Shown here: piece after piece, positions 27,818 to 36,487 of the stretch | How positions within the stretch are numbered: the stretch's first letter is position 1 | How the letters are laid out: each line of letters begins with the position of its first letter | Source: Curtobacterium sp. VKM Ac-1376 | GTDB lineage: Bacteria > Actinomycetota > Actinomycetes > Actinomycetales > Microbacteriaceae | Direction of reading: 5' to 3' | DNA length: 64,000 nt | NCBI RefSeq assembly: GCF_015351025.1 | Contig: NZ_JADKRV010000009.1 | Location: 1 to 64,000 of the forward strand | Translations under genes and position numbers: made by a program | The notes under the pieces: generated by a model | The model's database searches: none | What the model saw: only the letters and a program-made list of their open reading frames with translations | What the model was told of the DNA's origin: nothing

Positions 27818-28465
27818 CTAGTCGCCGCGCAGCGCCGCCAGGTACTTCTCCGCCATCACCTTCTGCTGCCGCCGCACCATCGGTGCGACCATGCGCCACT
27901 TCCGGCTCGCCGGCTGCGAGAACTGCCGGATCTGGAGCCACACCGATCCGTCCGGGGTGCGCTCGACGACGAACGACTCCTCGCCGGAGAGCGGGTGCCC
28001 CTCGAGCGTGCCGTACGCGAACCCCTTGCGGTCGTGCTCGTCGATGATCGACACGACACGGACCGGTGCCTGCACGGTCTGCCCGAACGCGTGGATCGTC
28101 AGCGTGGCGCTCGTCCCCGCCGTCAGCAGCGGGGTGCCGTCCGGCGCGAACTTCTCGACGCGGGGCGTCCCGATGGACGCCGGCGCGATCGGCACGCCGT
28201 CGTCGTCGAAGGTCACCGGGTTGTACCGGACCTCGTCGTCGTCGGGCTGCTCCTCGACGCGGACACGGACGCCGCTGCGCTCCTGGATCTGCCACGTCAG
28301 CGCCTGCACCACGGCGGTCTCGAACCGCTGGTCGCCGTGCCCGATCCGCGCGCGCGACTCGGTCGGCGTGAAACCGTCCGGCGGGTAGGTCATGAGGTCC
28401 GACGCCTGGGTCGCCCCCACCGCGCCGTACGTCAGGGCGGTCCGGTAGCTCCCGCGGATGCTCAT
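27818..28465 (-). CDS. DUF1990 family protein
   Basis: A 215-aa protein matching the DUF1990 type: an N-terminal YGAVGATQASDLMTYPPDGFTP segment, a central FETAVVQALTWQIQERSGVRV helix, and a C-terminal EGHPLSGEESFVVERTPDGSVWLQIRQFSQPASRKWRM sheet region. Plant and bacterial homologues are of unknown function. It is followed 12 bp later by a convergent HAD gene. The start is supported by TAGCAT 6 nt ahead. Confidence 0.85.
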   Translation of the reverse strand: MSIRGSYRTALTYGAVGATQASDLMTYPPDGFTPTESRARIGHGDQRFETAVVQALTWQIQERSGVRVRVEEQPDDDEVRYNPVTFDDDGVPIAPASIGTPRVEKFAPDGTPLLTAGTSATLTIHAFGQTVQAPVRVVSIIDEHDRKGFAYGTLEGHPLSGEESFVVERTPDGSVWLQIRQFSQPASRKWRMVAPMVRRQQKVMAEKYLAALRGD

Positions 28466-28471
28466 GCCGCC

Positions 28472-28477
28472 ATGCTA
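28472..28477 (-). promoter_or_regulatory. -10 hexamer of DUF1990 gene (leaderless)
   Basis: TAGCAT on the minus strand, 6 nt before the ATG at 28465. Confidence 0.45.
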
Positions 28478-28584
28478 CTTGGGCGGGACGGTCCGGATCG
28501 AACCGATCCGCACTCGGGTCCGGCACGTCGGCGCGGTCAGCGTGCGCCCCGAACTGGAGGCCCGACAACCGTCCGCCTCGCGGC

Positions 28585-28590
28585 TATCGT
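28585..28590 (+). promoter_or_regulatory. -10 hexamer of the small membrane protein gene (leaderless)
   Basis: TATCGT, 6 nt before GTG at 28597. CCGACA 17 nt further upstream is a partial -35 match. Confidence 0.45.
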
Positions 28591-28596
28591 CAGCAG

Positions 28597-29094
28597 GTGC
28601 CCCGCCCCACCCCCGCCCGCCCGCGGTCCATCGACCGCCGGGCAGCCGTCCTCGCCGTGCTCGCGCTCGTCGCGTTCGGCGTGGCGGCGACTGCCCGGGT
28701 GCTGGTGGACGTCACGACGTCGGCCGCGGCGTCACCCGCTCGGTACGCCACCGTCCCCGTCGCCCCGGAGGCGTGGAACGGCTTCGACACCGCCAACGTC
28801 ATCGCCGCCGTCGGGGCGAGCTGCGCCGGCGCTGGCGTACTGCTGTTCGGCGCCGCGCTGGTGTCGGCGGTGCGGCGTCAGCGCGGCCGTCGGCTGCCGC
28901 TGGCCCTCGGAGTCGTGACGCTCGCGATGGTGGTCGGCGCCGTGGTCGCCGGGGTCGCCTCCGGCGAGCAGACCGACTTCGACGCCGCTGCCCACTGGGC
29001 CATCCTGCGGACCGCACTGGCGGGATTGGCCGCAGCGAGCCTCCCGGCCCTCTGCCTGGCCGCCCTGCGGGCTCGCGCCCGCCGTTCCGGCTGA
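28597..29094 (+). CDS. Hypothetical four-helix membrane protein
   Basis: A 165-aa protein of no recognised family. Four hydrophobic segments are visible: about residues 16-38, 62-88, 98-120 and 132-158, separated by short Arg-rich loops. N- and C-termini are Arg-rich, placing both inside by the positive-inside rule. The first loop (SAAASPARYATVPVAPEAWNGFD) would be external. It is monocistronic, divergent from DUF1990 and convergent with lepA. Coding status is supported by the leaderless promoter spacing and the clean membrane pattern. Confidence 0.7.
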   Translation: MPRPTPARPRSIDRRAAVLAVLALVAFGVAATARVLVDVTTSAAASPARYATVPVAPEAWNGFDTANVIAAVGASCAGAGVLLFGAALVSAVRRQRGRRLPLALGVVTLAMVVGAVVAGVASGEQTDFDAAAHWAILRTALAGLAAASLPALCLAALRARARRSG

Positions 29095-29108
29095 CCGCGC
29101 GCCGATCC

Positions 29109-29166
29109 TTCGCGCTCAGCGACACATCACGGCGGTCGCAGCGCGTGGACCGTCGCTCAGCGCGAA
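29109..29166. terminator. Bidirectional inverted repeat between membrane-protein gene and lepA
   Basis: 15-base arms at 29109-29123 (TTCGCGCTCAGCGAC) and 29152-29166, with one central mismatch and a 28-nt loop, in an 83-bp convergent gap. Confidence 0.5.
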
Positions 29167-29177
29167 ACGGCTGCGCG

Positions 29178-31025
29178 CTACTTCTTCTTCTCTTCGACGT
29201 CGCCGGAGAGCGCCGCGATGAAGGCCTCCTGTGGGACCTCGACCCGGCCGATGGTCTTCATGCGCTTCTTGCCCTCCTTCTGCTTCTCGAGGAGCTTGCG
29301 CTTGCGCGTGATGTCACCGCCGTAGCACTTCGCCAGGACGTCCTTGCGCATCGCGCGGATGCTCTCGCGGGCGATGATCCGCGCGCCGATGGCCGCCTGG
29401 ATCGGGACCTCGAACTGCTGCCGCGGGATGAGCTTGCGCAGCCGCTCGGTCATGAGCGTGCCGTACGCGTACGCCTTGTCGCGGTGGACGATAGCGCTGA
29501 ACGCGTCGACCTGGTCGCCCTGCAGCAGGATGTCGACCTTGACGAGGTCGGCGGCCTGGTCGCCGATGGGCTCGTAGTCGAGCGAGGCGTAACCCTGGGT
29601 CTTGCTCTTCAGCTGGTCGAAGAAGTCGAAGACGATCTCGCCGAGGGGCATCTGGTAGCGGATCTCGACGCGGTCCTCGCCGAGGTACTCCATGCCGAGC
29701 AGGGAGCCACGGCGCTGCTGGCAGAGCTCCATGATCGCACCGACGTAGTCCTTGGGCGCCAGGATCGCCGCACGGACCATCGGCTCGCGGACCTCGATGA
29801 TGCGCCCGGTCGGGAACTCGGAGGGGTTGGTGACCTCGGTGACGCTGTTGTCCTCGTTCGTGACCTCGTAGATCACGCTCGGGGCGGTGGTGATGAGGTC
29901 GAGGCCGAACTCACGGGACAGCCGCTCGGTGATGATCTCGAGGTGCAGCAGGCCGAGGAACCCGCAGCGGAACCCGAAGCCCAGTGCGACGCTGGTCTCC
30001 GGTTCGTACACCAGTGCCGCGTCGGAGAGCTTGAGCTTGTCGAGCGCCTCACGCAGGTCCGGGTAGTCCGAGCCGTCGATCGGGTACAGGCCCGAGAACA
30101 CCATCGGCTTCGGGTCGGTGTAGCCGGGCAGCGCCTGCGTCGCGGGCTTCTGCGCACTCGTCACGGTGTCGCCGACCTTGGACTGGCGCACGTCCTTCAC
30201 GCCGGTGATCAGGTAGCCGACCTCGCCGACGGAGAGCCCCTTCGTCGGGTGCGGCTCCGGGCTCGACACCCCGATCTCGAGGATCTCGTGCGTCGACTTG
30301 GTCGACATCATCTGGACCTTCTCGCGCGGCGAGATGGAGCCGTCGATCATGCGGATGTAGGTGACGACGCCGCGGTAGCTGTCGTAGACCGAGTCGAAGA
30401 TCATCGCGCGGGGTGCCGCCTCGGCGTCACCGACGGGTGCCGGCACACGACGGACGACCAGGTCGAGGAGCTCGGGCACGCCGACGCCGGTCTTGCCCGA
30501 GACGCGGAGGACGTCCTCCGGCTTGCCGCCGATGAGCTGCGCGAGCTCGGCCGCGTACTTGTCCGGGTCGGCCGCGGGCAGGTCGATCTTGTTGAGGACC
30601 GGGATGATCTCGAGGTCGTTCTCGAGCGCCAGGTACAGGTTCGCGAGCGTCTGGGCCTCGATGCCCTGCGCCGCGTCGACGAGCAGGATCGCGCCCTCGC
30701 ACGCTGCCAGGGAACGGGACACCTCGTACGAGAAGTCGACGTGCCCGGGGGTGTCGATCATGTTCAGCGCGAAGGTCTCACCGTCGAGTTCCCACGGCAT
30801 GCGCACGGCCTGCGACTTGATCGTGATGCCGCGCTCGCGCTCGATGTCCATGCGGTCGAGGTACTGCGCACGCATCGCGCGGTCCTCGACGATGCCGGTG
30901 ATCGAGAGCATGCGGTCGGCCAGCGTCGACTTGCCGTGGTCGATGTGCGCGATGATGCAGAAGTTGCGGATCGCGCCGGCCGGGGTCGCGGCGGGCTCGA
31001 GCGGCGCAGATGCTTGTGGGCTCAC
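29178..31025 (-). CDS. lepA: Elongation factor 4 (LepA) GTPase
   Basis: Ribosomal back-translocase and biogenesis GTPase. The 615-aa protein has G1 AHIDHGKST (residues 26-34), G3 DTPGHVDF and G4 NKIDLP, then EF-G-like domains II, III and V. The LepA-specific C-terminal domain starts near [23 protein letters not shown] and includes the basic [24 protein letters not shown] segment. The GTG start has GAGGAA just upstream. It is monocistronic here, although it often clusters with hemW in actinobacteria, and hemW is 2 kb away. Confidence 0.97.
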   Translation of the reverse strand: MSPQASAPLEPAATPAGAIRNFCIIAHIDHGKSTLADRMLSITGIVEDRAMRAQYLDRMDIERERGITIKSQAVRMPWELDGETFALNMIDTPGHVDFSYEVSRSLAACEGAILLVDAAQGIEAQTLANLYLALENDLEIIPVLNKIDLPAADPDKYAAELAQLIGGKPEDVLRVSGKTGVGVPELLDLVVRRVPAPVGDAEAAPRAMIFDSVYDSYRGVVTYIRMIDGSISPREKVQMMSTKSTHEILEIGVSSPEPHPTKGLSVGEVGYLITGVKDVRQSKVGDTVTSAQKPATQALPGYTDPKPMVFSGLYPIDGSDYPDLREALDKLKLSDAALVYEPETSVALGFGFRCGFLGLLHLEIITERLSREFGLDLITTAPSVIYEVTNEDNSVTEVTNPSEFPTGRIIEVREPMVRAAILAPKDYVGAIMELCQQRRGSLLGMEYLGEDRVEIRYQMPLGEIVFDFFDQLKSKTQGYASLDYEPIGDQAADLVKVDILLQGDQVDAFSAIVHRDKAYAYGTLMTERLRKLIPRQQFEVPIQAAIGARIIARESIRAMRKDVLAKCYGGDITRKRKLLEKQKEGKKRMKTIGRVEVPQEAFIAALSGDVEEKKK

Positions 31026-31075
31026 GGTTCCTCAGGTGGGTCGGACGGTCGGCCCAGTCTCCCACGCTTCACCCG

Positions 31076-31133
31076 CCCTGGAGGCACGGAGCGCGTGGCG
31101 CGACGTGCGTCCCGGACGCGGGGCGGGCCTCCA
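31076..31133 (-). repeat. Intergenic inverted repeat with GGAGGC arms
   Basis: CCTGGAGGC near 31078 faces GCCTCCAGG near 31125 across a long GC-rich loop, between the aminotransferase stop and the lepA start. It resembles the GGGAGGCC-type elements seen at other 3' ends here and may terminate the aminotransferase transcript. Confidence 0.45.
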
Positions 31134-31173
31134 GGCCGGTGGTCGGGTCGGCGGGGCGGGCGGCGGCAGCGCG

Positions 31174-32340
31174 TCAGACGCTCGCGTGCACCGCTGCCGG
31201 CAGCGCGCCGAGGCCGCGCCGCAGGTCGTCCGGGGTGGCGGCGAGGCAGACTCGGATCCAGCCCTCGCCGGTGCGCCCGAAGGCACTGCCGGGCGCCACG
31301 GCGACCCGCTCGCGCTGCAGGAACTCGAGCGCCCACTCGGCGACGTCCCCGTCGGAGGCGTGCGACATGTCGATCCACAGGTAGAAGGCCCCGCGCGGGT
31401 CGAGGTACCGGATACCGGCGGCGTCGAGCGTCTCCTTCGCGACCGCGAGGTTCGCGCGGTAGTGCTCGCGGGCGTCGCGGACGGCGGAGTGGTCCCCCAC
31501 GATCGCCGCGAGTGCCGCGTACTGGTCGGGCTCGGCGACGCAGCTGATCATGGCCTCCTGCGTCGTCCGCATCGTCGGGCCGAGGCCCTTCGGCGTCACG
31601 AGGTACCCGACCCGCACGCCGGTCATCGCGTAGGTCTTGCTCAGCGAGAACCCCGAGAACACCCGGTCGTCCTCGTCGAGGGCGGCCAGGCTGATGTGGC
31701 GGGTGCCGTAGGTGAAGTACTCGTAGACCTCGTCGCTGATGATCCAGAGGTCGTGGCGTTTCGCGAACGCGAGCAGCGCCCGGAGCGTCTCCTCGCCGAA
31801 GACGGAGCCCAGCGGGTTCGACGGCGAGTTCACGATCAGGACCCGCGTGTGCTCGGTGACGCTCGCCTCGAGCGCCACGAGGTCCGGCTCGAACCCGTGC
31901 TGCGGTTCCAGCCGGTACGGCACCGGCGTCGCCCCGATGATGTGGGCGTTCATCGTGAAGGTCGTGTAGCCGGGGTCCGGCACCAGGACCTCGTCGCCGG
32001 GGCTCAGCGTGAGCGTCATCGCCTGGAAGAGTGCCTGTGTCGCCCCGATCGTCATCCAGATCTGCTCGAGGTCGGCCTCGATGCGGTTCTCGCGGCGGAG
32101 CTTGTCGCGGACGGCCTCGCGCAGCGGGCCGATGCCGCCGTTCGGGGTGTACCCGGTGCGGTCCTCGGTCCACGCGCGGCGGGCCGCCTCGCCGATGTGC
32201 GGCGCCACCGGGACGTCGGGTTCACCGATCACGAGCATCGTGACGGCGGCGCCGCTCGCCTGCAGGAGCGCCGCCTGCTCGAAGACCCGGCGGATGCCGG
32301 AGGCGGGCACGGTGTCGATCCGAGGTGCGAGGGAGGGCAT
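31174..32340 (-). CDS. Pyridoxal-phosphate-dependent aminotransferase, class I/II
   Basis: A 388-aa fold-type I aminotransferase of the aspartate-aminotransferase superfamily. It has YTPNGGIGPLREAVRDKL near the substrate site and the VNSPSNPLGSVF motif. DEVYEYFTYG carries the PLP-ring aspartate, and the Schiff-base lysine is in FSGFSLSKTYAMTGVRVGYLV. A C-terminal arginine for the substrate carboxylate is in GEGWIRVCLA. The amino-acid substrate is not predictable. The start MPSLAPRID is supported by TACGGT 6 nt ahead; the frame continues upstream only as a shadow. Confidence 0.92.
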   Translation of the reverse strand: MPSLAPRIDTVPASGIRRVFEQAALLQASGAAVTMLVIGEPDVPVAPHIGEAARRAWTEDRTGYTPNGGIGPLREAVRDKLRRENRIEADLEQIWMTIGATQALFQAMTLTLSPGDEVLVPDPGYTTFTMNAHIIGATPVPYRLEPQHGFEPDLVALEASVTEHTRVLIVNSPSNPLGSVFGEETLRALLAFAKRHDLWIISDEVYEYFTYGTRHISLAALDEDDRVFSGFSLSKTYAMTGVRVGYLVTPKGLGPTMRTTQEAMISCVAEPDQYAALAAIVGDHSAVRDAREHYRANLAVAKETLDAAGIRYLDPRGAFYLWIDMSHASDGDVAEWALEFLQRERVAVAPGSAFGRTGEGWIRVCLAATPDDLRRGLGALPAAVHASV

Positions 32341-32346
32341 GCCGTC

Positions 32347-32352
32347 ACCGTA
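32347..32352 (-). promoter_or_regulatory. -10 hexamer of the aminotransferase (leaderless)
   Basis: TACGGT on the minus strand, 6 nt before the ATG at 32340. Confidence 0.45.
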
Positions 32353-32402
32353 TCCGGTGCGTGTTGCCGCGGCGTCTCGCCGATCAGGCCCGGTTTCGTG
32401 CT

Positions 32403-32431
32403 TTGGTGGCAGCCCTCCGGCCTGGTAGTGT
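32403..32431 (+). promoter_or_regulatory. rpsT promoter
   Basis: TTGGTG, a 17-bp spacer, then TAGTGT: the best -35/-10 pair seen in the window. It implies an rpsT leader of about 100 nt, which contains a 7-bp stem (GCGTTCC with GGAACGC, 32447-32472). Autogenous control by S20 through this leader is possible but unproven. Confidence 0.6.
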
Positions 32432-32539
32432 TGGTGGCTGGCTTCCGCGTTCCCCGCCCACGGGTGGAACGCGATGCGACCAAGGGCCCCTCTACCCTGC
32501 GGTCGCGCCCACCCGTACGAGACGAAGCAGGAGCATTTC

Positions 32540-32800
32540 ATGGCGAACATCAAGTCGCAGATCAAGCGGATCAAGACCAACCTCAAGGCCACCGAGCGCA
32601 ACAAGGCCTACAAGTCGGAGCTGAAGACGCACATCCGTCACACCAACGACGCCGTTGCCGCCGGCGACAAGGACAAGGCAGTCGCGGCCCTGGCCGTCGC
32701 GACGAAGAAGCTCGACAAGGCAGTGAGCAAGGGTGTCATCCACAAGAACCAGGCCGCGAACCGCAAGTCGGCCATCGCGAAGAAGGTCGCGTCGCTCTGA
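32540..32800 (+). CDS. rpsT: 30S ribosomal protein S20
   Basis: Primary 16S-binding protein of the small subunit. The 86-aa, lysine-rich, all-helical protein begins [30 protein letters not shown], the canonical S20 N-terminus, and contains the [13 protein letters not shown] segment. AGGAG lies 8 nt before ATG, and a strong promoter with a leader precedes it, unlike the leaderless neighbours. It is monocistronic with an intrinsic-type terminator behind. Confidence 0.97.
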   Translation: MANIKSQIKRIKTNLKATERNKAYKSELKTHIRHTNDAVAAGDKDKAVAALAVATKKLDKAVSKGVIHKNQAANRKSAIAKKVASL

Positions 32801-32819
32801 CGCACTGACCCTTCTGGTC

Positions 32820-32852
32820 CGAAGGCCCCGCACCGTTGGTGCGGGGCCTTCG
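32820..32852 (+). terminator. rpsT terminator
   Basis: Perfect 15-bp stem (arms starting CGAAGGCCCC... and ending GGGGCCTTCG) with a 3-nt loop, 19 bp after the rpsT stop. Confidence 0.8.
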
Positions 32853-32912
32853 TCGTGTGCGGGGCCTTCGTCGTGTGCGGAACCTTCGTCGTGTGCGGAA
32901 CCTTCGTCGTGT
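32841..32912. repeat. 18-bp tandem repeat grown from the terminator arm
   Basis: Four copies of GCGGGGCCTTCGTCGTGT, the last two with GG changed to AA. The first copy is the right arm of the rpsT terminator, so the array looks like a tandem duplication of that arm. Confidence 0.8.
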
Positions 32913-32935
32913 GCGGGGGCGCTGCGCTGCGTTCA

Positions 32936-32994
32936 TTTCGTGAGCAGGAACGGTCAGGTCGCGAGGGCGCTCCCGACCATTTCTGCTCACGAAG
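32936..32994. repeat. Inverted repeat, TGAGCA/GGTC family, copy 1
   Basis: 20-base arms (32936-32955 and 32975-32994) with three mismatches, core TTCGTGAGCAG...GGTC. A related copy lies at 61011-61070. Both sit between convergent genes. Confidence 0.65.
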
Positions 32995-33036
32995 TGCGCG
33001 CTCCAGGCGCGGGACGGCCGGGAGGCGCGACTCGCT

Positions 33037-34056
33037 TCAGCGGGGCTCGCCGCGCCGGGCGATGGTGCGGACCATGACCTCGAGCGCGTAGTGCGCGTCG
33101 CGCGAGCCGCCCTTCACCGCGGTGTCGGCCTCGGCGATGCTGATGATCGCGTTCGCCAACCCGGACTCGCTCCAGCCGGCGACGTCACGCTGGGCGCGCT
33201 GCACCTGCCACGGCGCCATGCCGAGCGCCGAGGCCGCCTGCCCGCTCGGCCCGCGGAAGGCACTGACCTTCGCCATCGTGCGGATCTTGCTCGCGAACGC
33301 GGCGACGATCGGCACCGGCGCCTCGCCGGTGGCCAGGGCGTGCCGTAGTTCGACGATGGCCGGCGCCGACCTGCCGGCCAGCGCGATGTCGGCCACCTTG
33401 AAGGCGTTCGTCTCGACCCGACCGCCGTAGTACTTGTCGACGACCTTGTCGGTGATCTCCTCGGCTTCGTCGGCGAGGAGCTGTCGACACGCCGCCGCGA
33501 GCTCCGCCAGGTCGTCCGCGAAGGCCATGACCAGGGTCCGCACGGCCGAGGGCGCGATCCGGCGCCGAGCGGCCCGGAACTCGGCGTTCACGAAGTCGAT
33601 GCGGTCGGTCTCGCGCTTGAGCTCGTCGCACAGGACCTCGACGCCACCGCCGACGCCGCTGCGGATCGTGTCGAGCAGCTTCTTGCCTCGCACCCCGCCA
33701 CCGTGCCGGAGCACCAGAGTGACGTCCTCGGCAGGTGCCTGCAGGTACGAGATCGTCTCGGTGATGAAGGCGTCGGTGCACTTCTCGACGTTGGTCACCT
33801 GCACGAGCCGGGGCTCGCCGAACAGCGACGGGCTGGCGAGGGTGGCGAGCAGACCGGGGGCGTACTGGTCGGCTTCGAGGTCGTGGACCTCGAGCGCCGG
33901 GTCCTCGCCCAGCAGCAGGTCCTTCAGCACGCTGCGGGCGCGGTCGGCCAAGAACGCCTCGGGCCCGGTGACGAGCACGACGGGTGCCGGGCGGATCCCC
34001 GACCAGGGCACCTGGTCGATCTTCGCTGCGGCGCGCGCGGGCTTCTTGGCAGCCAT
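33037..34056 (-). CDS. holA: DNA polymerase III subunit delta
   Basis: Clamp-loader delta subunit that opens the sliding clamp. The 339-aa protein starts MAAKKPARAAAKIDQVPW. PAPVVLVTGPEAFLADRARSVLKDLL marks the N-terminal delta domain, and VVDKYYGGRVETNAFKVADIAL is the conserved central motif. A helical C-terminal collar domain follows. GGAAGG lies 5 nt before ATG. It follows comEC on the same strand, the usual actinobacterial order comEA-comEC-holA; here the comEC frame runs on into holA in another frame. Confidence 0.95.
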   Translation of the reverse strand: MAAKKPARAAAKIDQVPWSGIRPAPVVLVTGPEAFLADRARSVLKDLLLGEDPALEVHDLEADQYAPGLLATLASPSLFGEPRLVQVTNVEKCTDAFITETISYLQAPAEDVTLVLRHGGGVRGKKLLDTIRSGVGGGVEVLCDELKRETDRIDFVNAEFRAARRRIAPSAVRTLVMAFADDLAELAAACRQLLADEAEEITDKVVDKYYGGRVETNAFKVADIALAGRSAPAIVELRHALATGEAPVPIVAAFASKIRTMAKVSAFRGPSGQAASALGMAPWQVQRAQRDVAGWSESGLANAIISIAEADTAVKGGSRDAHYALEVMVRTIARRGEPR

Positions 34057-36478
34057 GTGGTCCTTCCGGTGGTGCCGGCCCGGACGGTGCCGGGTCGAGT
34101 CGTGCACCGACGATCCTACGGGCGGCCGCCGACGACGAGCGCTCCGTCCACACCCGCACGGCATCGGTGCCGGACCGGGCGAGCACCACCGTGCCGTGCT
34201 CGTCGGTGCGGTACGGCACGGTGCCCGCGGCGTCGAGCATGCGGAGCGCAGACCGGGTCGGGTGTCCGTACGTGTTGTCCGCCCCGACGCCGATGAGTCC
34301 CACCGGTGCCGCGAGCTGCCGGTAGAGGTCGGGGTCCTGGTCCGCCGAACCGTGGTGGGACACCTTGACGAGGTCGACCGAACCCGTCGGCAACCCTCCG
34401 CTGCCGCGGACACGGCGCTGCGACGACTCCCCCAGGTCGCCGAGGAACACCCCGGTCAGGCAGGTGGCGCACGACTGCCCCGGAGCCGGCCCCGTCACGA
34501 GCACGATGCTCGCGTCGTTGCCGGCGTCACGGGCCCCGGACGGCGGCCAGAGCACCCGCCAGCCGAGCGGCCCGAGCCTGCCAGCGGTGCGGTCGTCGGC
34601 CTGTCGGACGTCGACGCCGGAGCGCTGCAGCTCCTCGACGACCCGGCCGTCCGACGCCCGGCCGACGGGACCGACCAGGGCGGTGTCGACGATGCGGGAA
34701 ACCGCTCCCACGGCACCGACGTGGTCGCGGTCGAAGTGTGTCAGGACGAGCAGGTCGATCCGCGTGATCCCGAGCAGGCCGAGGCAGGCCCGGAGCCGTT
34801 CCTCGTCGTCCCCGGCGTCGACGAGTGCCACCGACGCTCCGCCCCGGATCAGCACGGCGTCCCCCTGCCCGACGTCGCACGCGGCGACCGACCAGTCGCC
34901 CGGCAGCGACCCCCGGACCACGAGCACCGGCACGGTGACCGCTGCGATGCCGACCACGACCACCACCCCCGCGGCGAGCAGCAGCCGGACCCGGATCGCA
35001 CGCGGGACCAGGATCGCGGTCGCGAGGCACCCGCTGACCAGCACGGCGGCGACGACGCCGACGGTGCCGCCCGGCCAGGGTACCGAGGCGTACGGCAACG
35101 CGGCGGCCGCGTGCGCGATGCCCCCGACCGCCGTCGCCGGGACCCACGCGACCGCGGCGAGCAACGATGCGCCGCCCGGCCACAGCGGCGCGATGACACA
35201 GGCGCCGAGGCCGACCACCGTGACGACGGGTGCCAGGGGCTCCGCGAGCAGGTTCGCCGGGACCGCGTAGGTCGGCAACGCTGCGGACAGCGGGATCGTC
35301 ACCGGCCAGCACGCGATCTGCGCCGCGACGGGCACCGCGAGCGCGGCTGCCACCGGCGTCCAGAGGCGGCGGGCGAGCAGTGCCGTCAACGGCGGGCCGA
35401 GCACCACGATCCCGCTCGTGGCGAGGACCGACAGTGCGAACGCGAACGACCGGGCGAACCAGGGGTCCACGACGAGCATGCCGACGGCGGCGAGGGCGAT
35501 GAGCGGCACACCGCGCACGGGTCGGCCGACCAGGTGCACGACGAGCACCACGATCGCCATCACCGTCGCCCGGACGATCGAGGGGTCGGGTCGGACGAGC
35601 ACGACGAACACGAGGAGCACGGCGACGGCCAGCGCCGCCCGGGTGCCGCGCCCCAGACCGCACGCGCGCCCGAGGACGACCACGAGCCCGACCACCACTG
35701 CACAGTTGGCCCCGGACACCGCCGTCAGGTGCGTCAGCGCCGAGGTCTCCATCGCCGCCTCGGTCGCGGGGTCGAGGCCCGACCGGTCTCCGATCGCCAG
35801 CCCGCGCAGCAGTGCTGCGCCGGGCTGCGGCAGGTCGGCCGTCGCCCGCACGAAGGCCTGCCGCGCGGAGTCGGTCGCTCCGAGCAGTCCTCGGGGAGGC
35901 ACGGCGGACGGAGCGCCTCGCAGGAACGCCACGAAGGCGGTCGCCGACCCCGGCTCGTCTGTCCGCAGCGCGACGGTCGCGGTCACACGTGCTCCCGCGG
36001 GCAGCACTCGCTGGGGCTCGTCGTCGTGCAGCGGCGGGACGAGCCGGACCGGGACCCGGAGCCCGACGACCCCGTCCACCCGCACCAGCCGTGCGACGAC
36101 GGACCGGTCGCCGGGCACCAGGTCGCGCTGCAGGATGGCCTCTGCCTCGACGCGCGCCGAACCACCGTCCGGACCCTGCCCGGACACGAGCGCGCGCACC
36201 GACTCGGGTGCTCGGCGGGTCTCCCCCACGGCGACCGCCACCGCGAGCAGGGCCACCAGGGTCGCCGCGACGAGCACGAGTCCCGCGACGACCGCGAGGG
36301 CCAGGTGCCGACACCGGCGCCACCCGAGCAGGACCCCGCTCGCCCCCGCCAGCACCGCGGCGACGATCCCGACGACCGGCGCCGCTCCGGGCACCCCGAC
36401 GAGCACGGCGGTCACGATCCACGCCACGACCACCGGCACCGCCACCCGCAGGTCGGTCGCGCTCGGGGCGAGGTGCAC
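33185..36478 (-). CDS. comEC: ComEC/Rec2-family competence/DNA-uptake membrane protein, 3' end anomalous
   Basis: Channel protein of the DNA-uptake machinery. The reliable part is about 36478-34110 (roughly 790 aa). It comprises an N-terminal DUF4131 region, then the competence domain with about ten membrane segments (about residues 230-520, TAVSGANCAVVVGL), and a metallo-beta-lactamase-like domain with LVLTHFDRDHVGAVGAV and LVKVSHHGSADQD. After VRVWTER no stop occurs in frame until 33185. The remaining ~300 residues are Arg/Gly/Pro/His-rich read-through overlapping holA by 872 bp. A -1 frame change near VRVWTE would reach a TAG at 34116, so a one-base deletion or sequencing error is suspected. 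GTG start, 9 bp after comEA. Confidence 0.85.
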   Translation of the reverse strand: MHLAPSATDLRVAVPVVVAWIVTAVLVGVPGAAPVVGIVAAVLAGASGVLLGWRRCRHLALAVVAGLVLVAATLVALLAVAVAVGETRRAPESVRALVSGQGPDGGSARVEAEAILQRDLVPGDRSVVARLVRVDGVVGLRVPVRLVPPLHDDEPQRVLPAGARVTATVALRTDEPGSATAFVAFLRGAPSAVPPRGLLGATDSARQAFVRATADLPQPGAALLRGLAIGDRSGLDPATEAAMETSALTHLTAVSGANCAVVVGLVVVLGRACGLGRGTRAALAVAVLLVFVVLVRPDPSIVRATVMAIVVLVVHLVGRPVRGVPLIALAAVGMLVVDPWFARSFAFALSVLATSGIVVLGPPLTALLARRLWTPVAAALAVPVAAQIACWPVTIPLSAALPTYAVPANLLAEPLAPVVTVVGLGACVIAPLWPGGASLLAAVAWVPATAVGGIAHAAAALPYASVPWPGGTVGVVAAVLVSGCLATAILVPRAIRVRLLLAAGVVVVVGIAAVTVPVLVVRGSLPGDWSVAACDVGQGDAVLIRGGASVALVDAGDDEERLRACLGLLGITRIDLLVLTHFDRDHVGAVGAVSRIVDTALVGPVGRASDGRVVEELQRSGVDVRQADDRTAGRLGPLGWRVLWPPSGARDAGNDASIVLVTGPAPGQSCATCLTGVFLGDLGESSQRRVRGSGGLPTGSVDLVKVSHHGSADQDPDLYRQLAAPVGLIGVGADNTYGHPTRSALRMLDAAGTVPYRTDEHGTVVLARSGTDAVRVWTERSSSAAARRIVGARLDPAPSGPAPPEGPHGCQEARARRSEDRPGALVGDPPGTRRARHRARGVLGRPRPQRAEGPAAGRGPGARGPRPRSRPVRPRSARHPRQPVAVRRAPARAGDQRREVHRRLHHRDDLVPAGTCRGRHSGAPARWRGARQEAARHDPQRRRRWRRGPVRRAQARDRPHRLRERRVPGRSAPDRALGRADPGHGLRGRPGGARGGVSTAPRRRSRGDHRQGRRQVLRRSGRDERLQGGRHRAGRQVGAGHRRTTARPGHRRGAGADRRRVREQDPHDGEGQCLPRAERAGGLGARHGAVAGAARPA

Positions 36479-36487
36479 GGGACCCCC

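Noticed and set aside
28458..31547. 1029-codon plus-strand open frame opposite lepA
   Set aside because: Antisense shadow of lepA and neighbours in very GC-rich DNA. The translation has no domains and is made of repetitive Arg/Asp/Val/Leu runs.
32841..32912. 18-bp tandem repeat as a CRISPR-like array
   Set aside because: Units are directly abutting without spacers and derive from the terminator arm.
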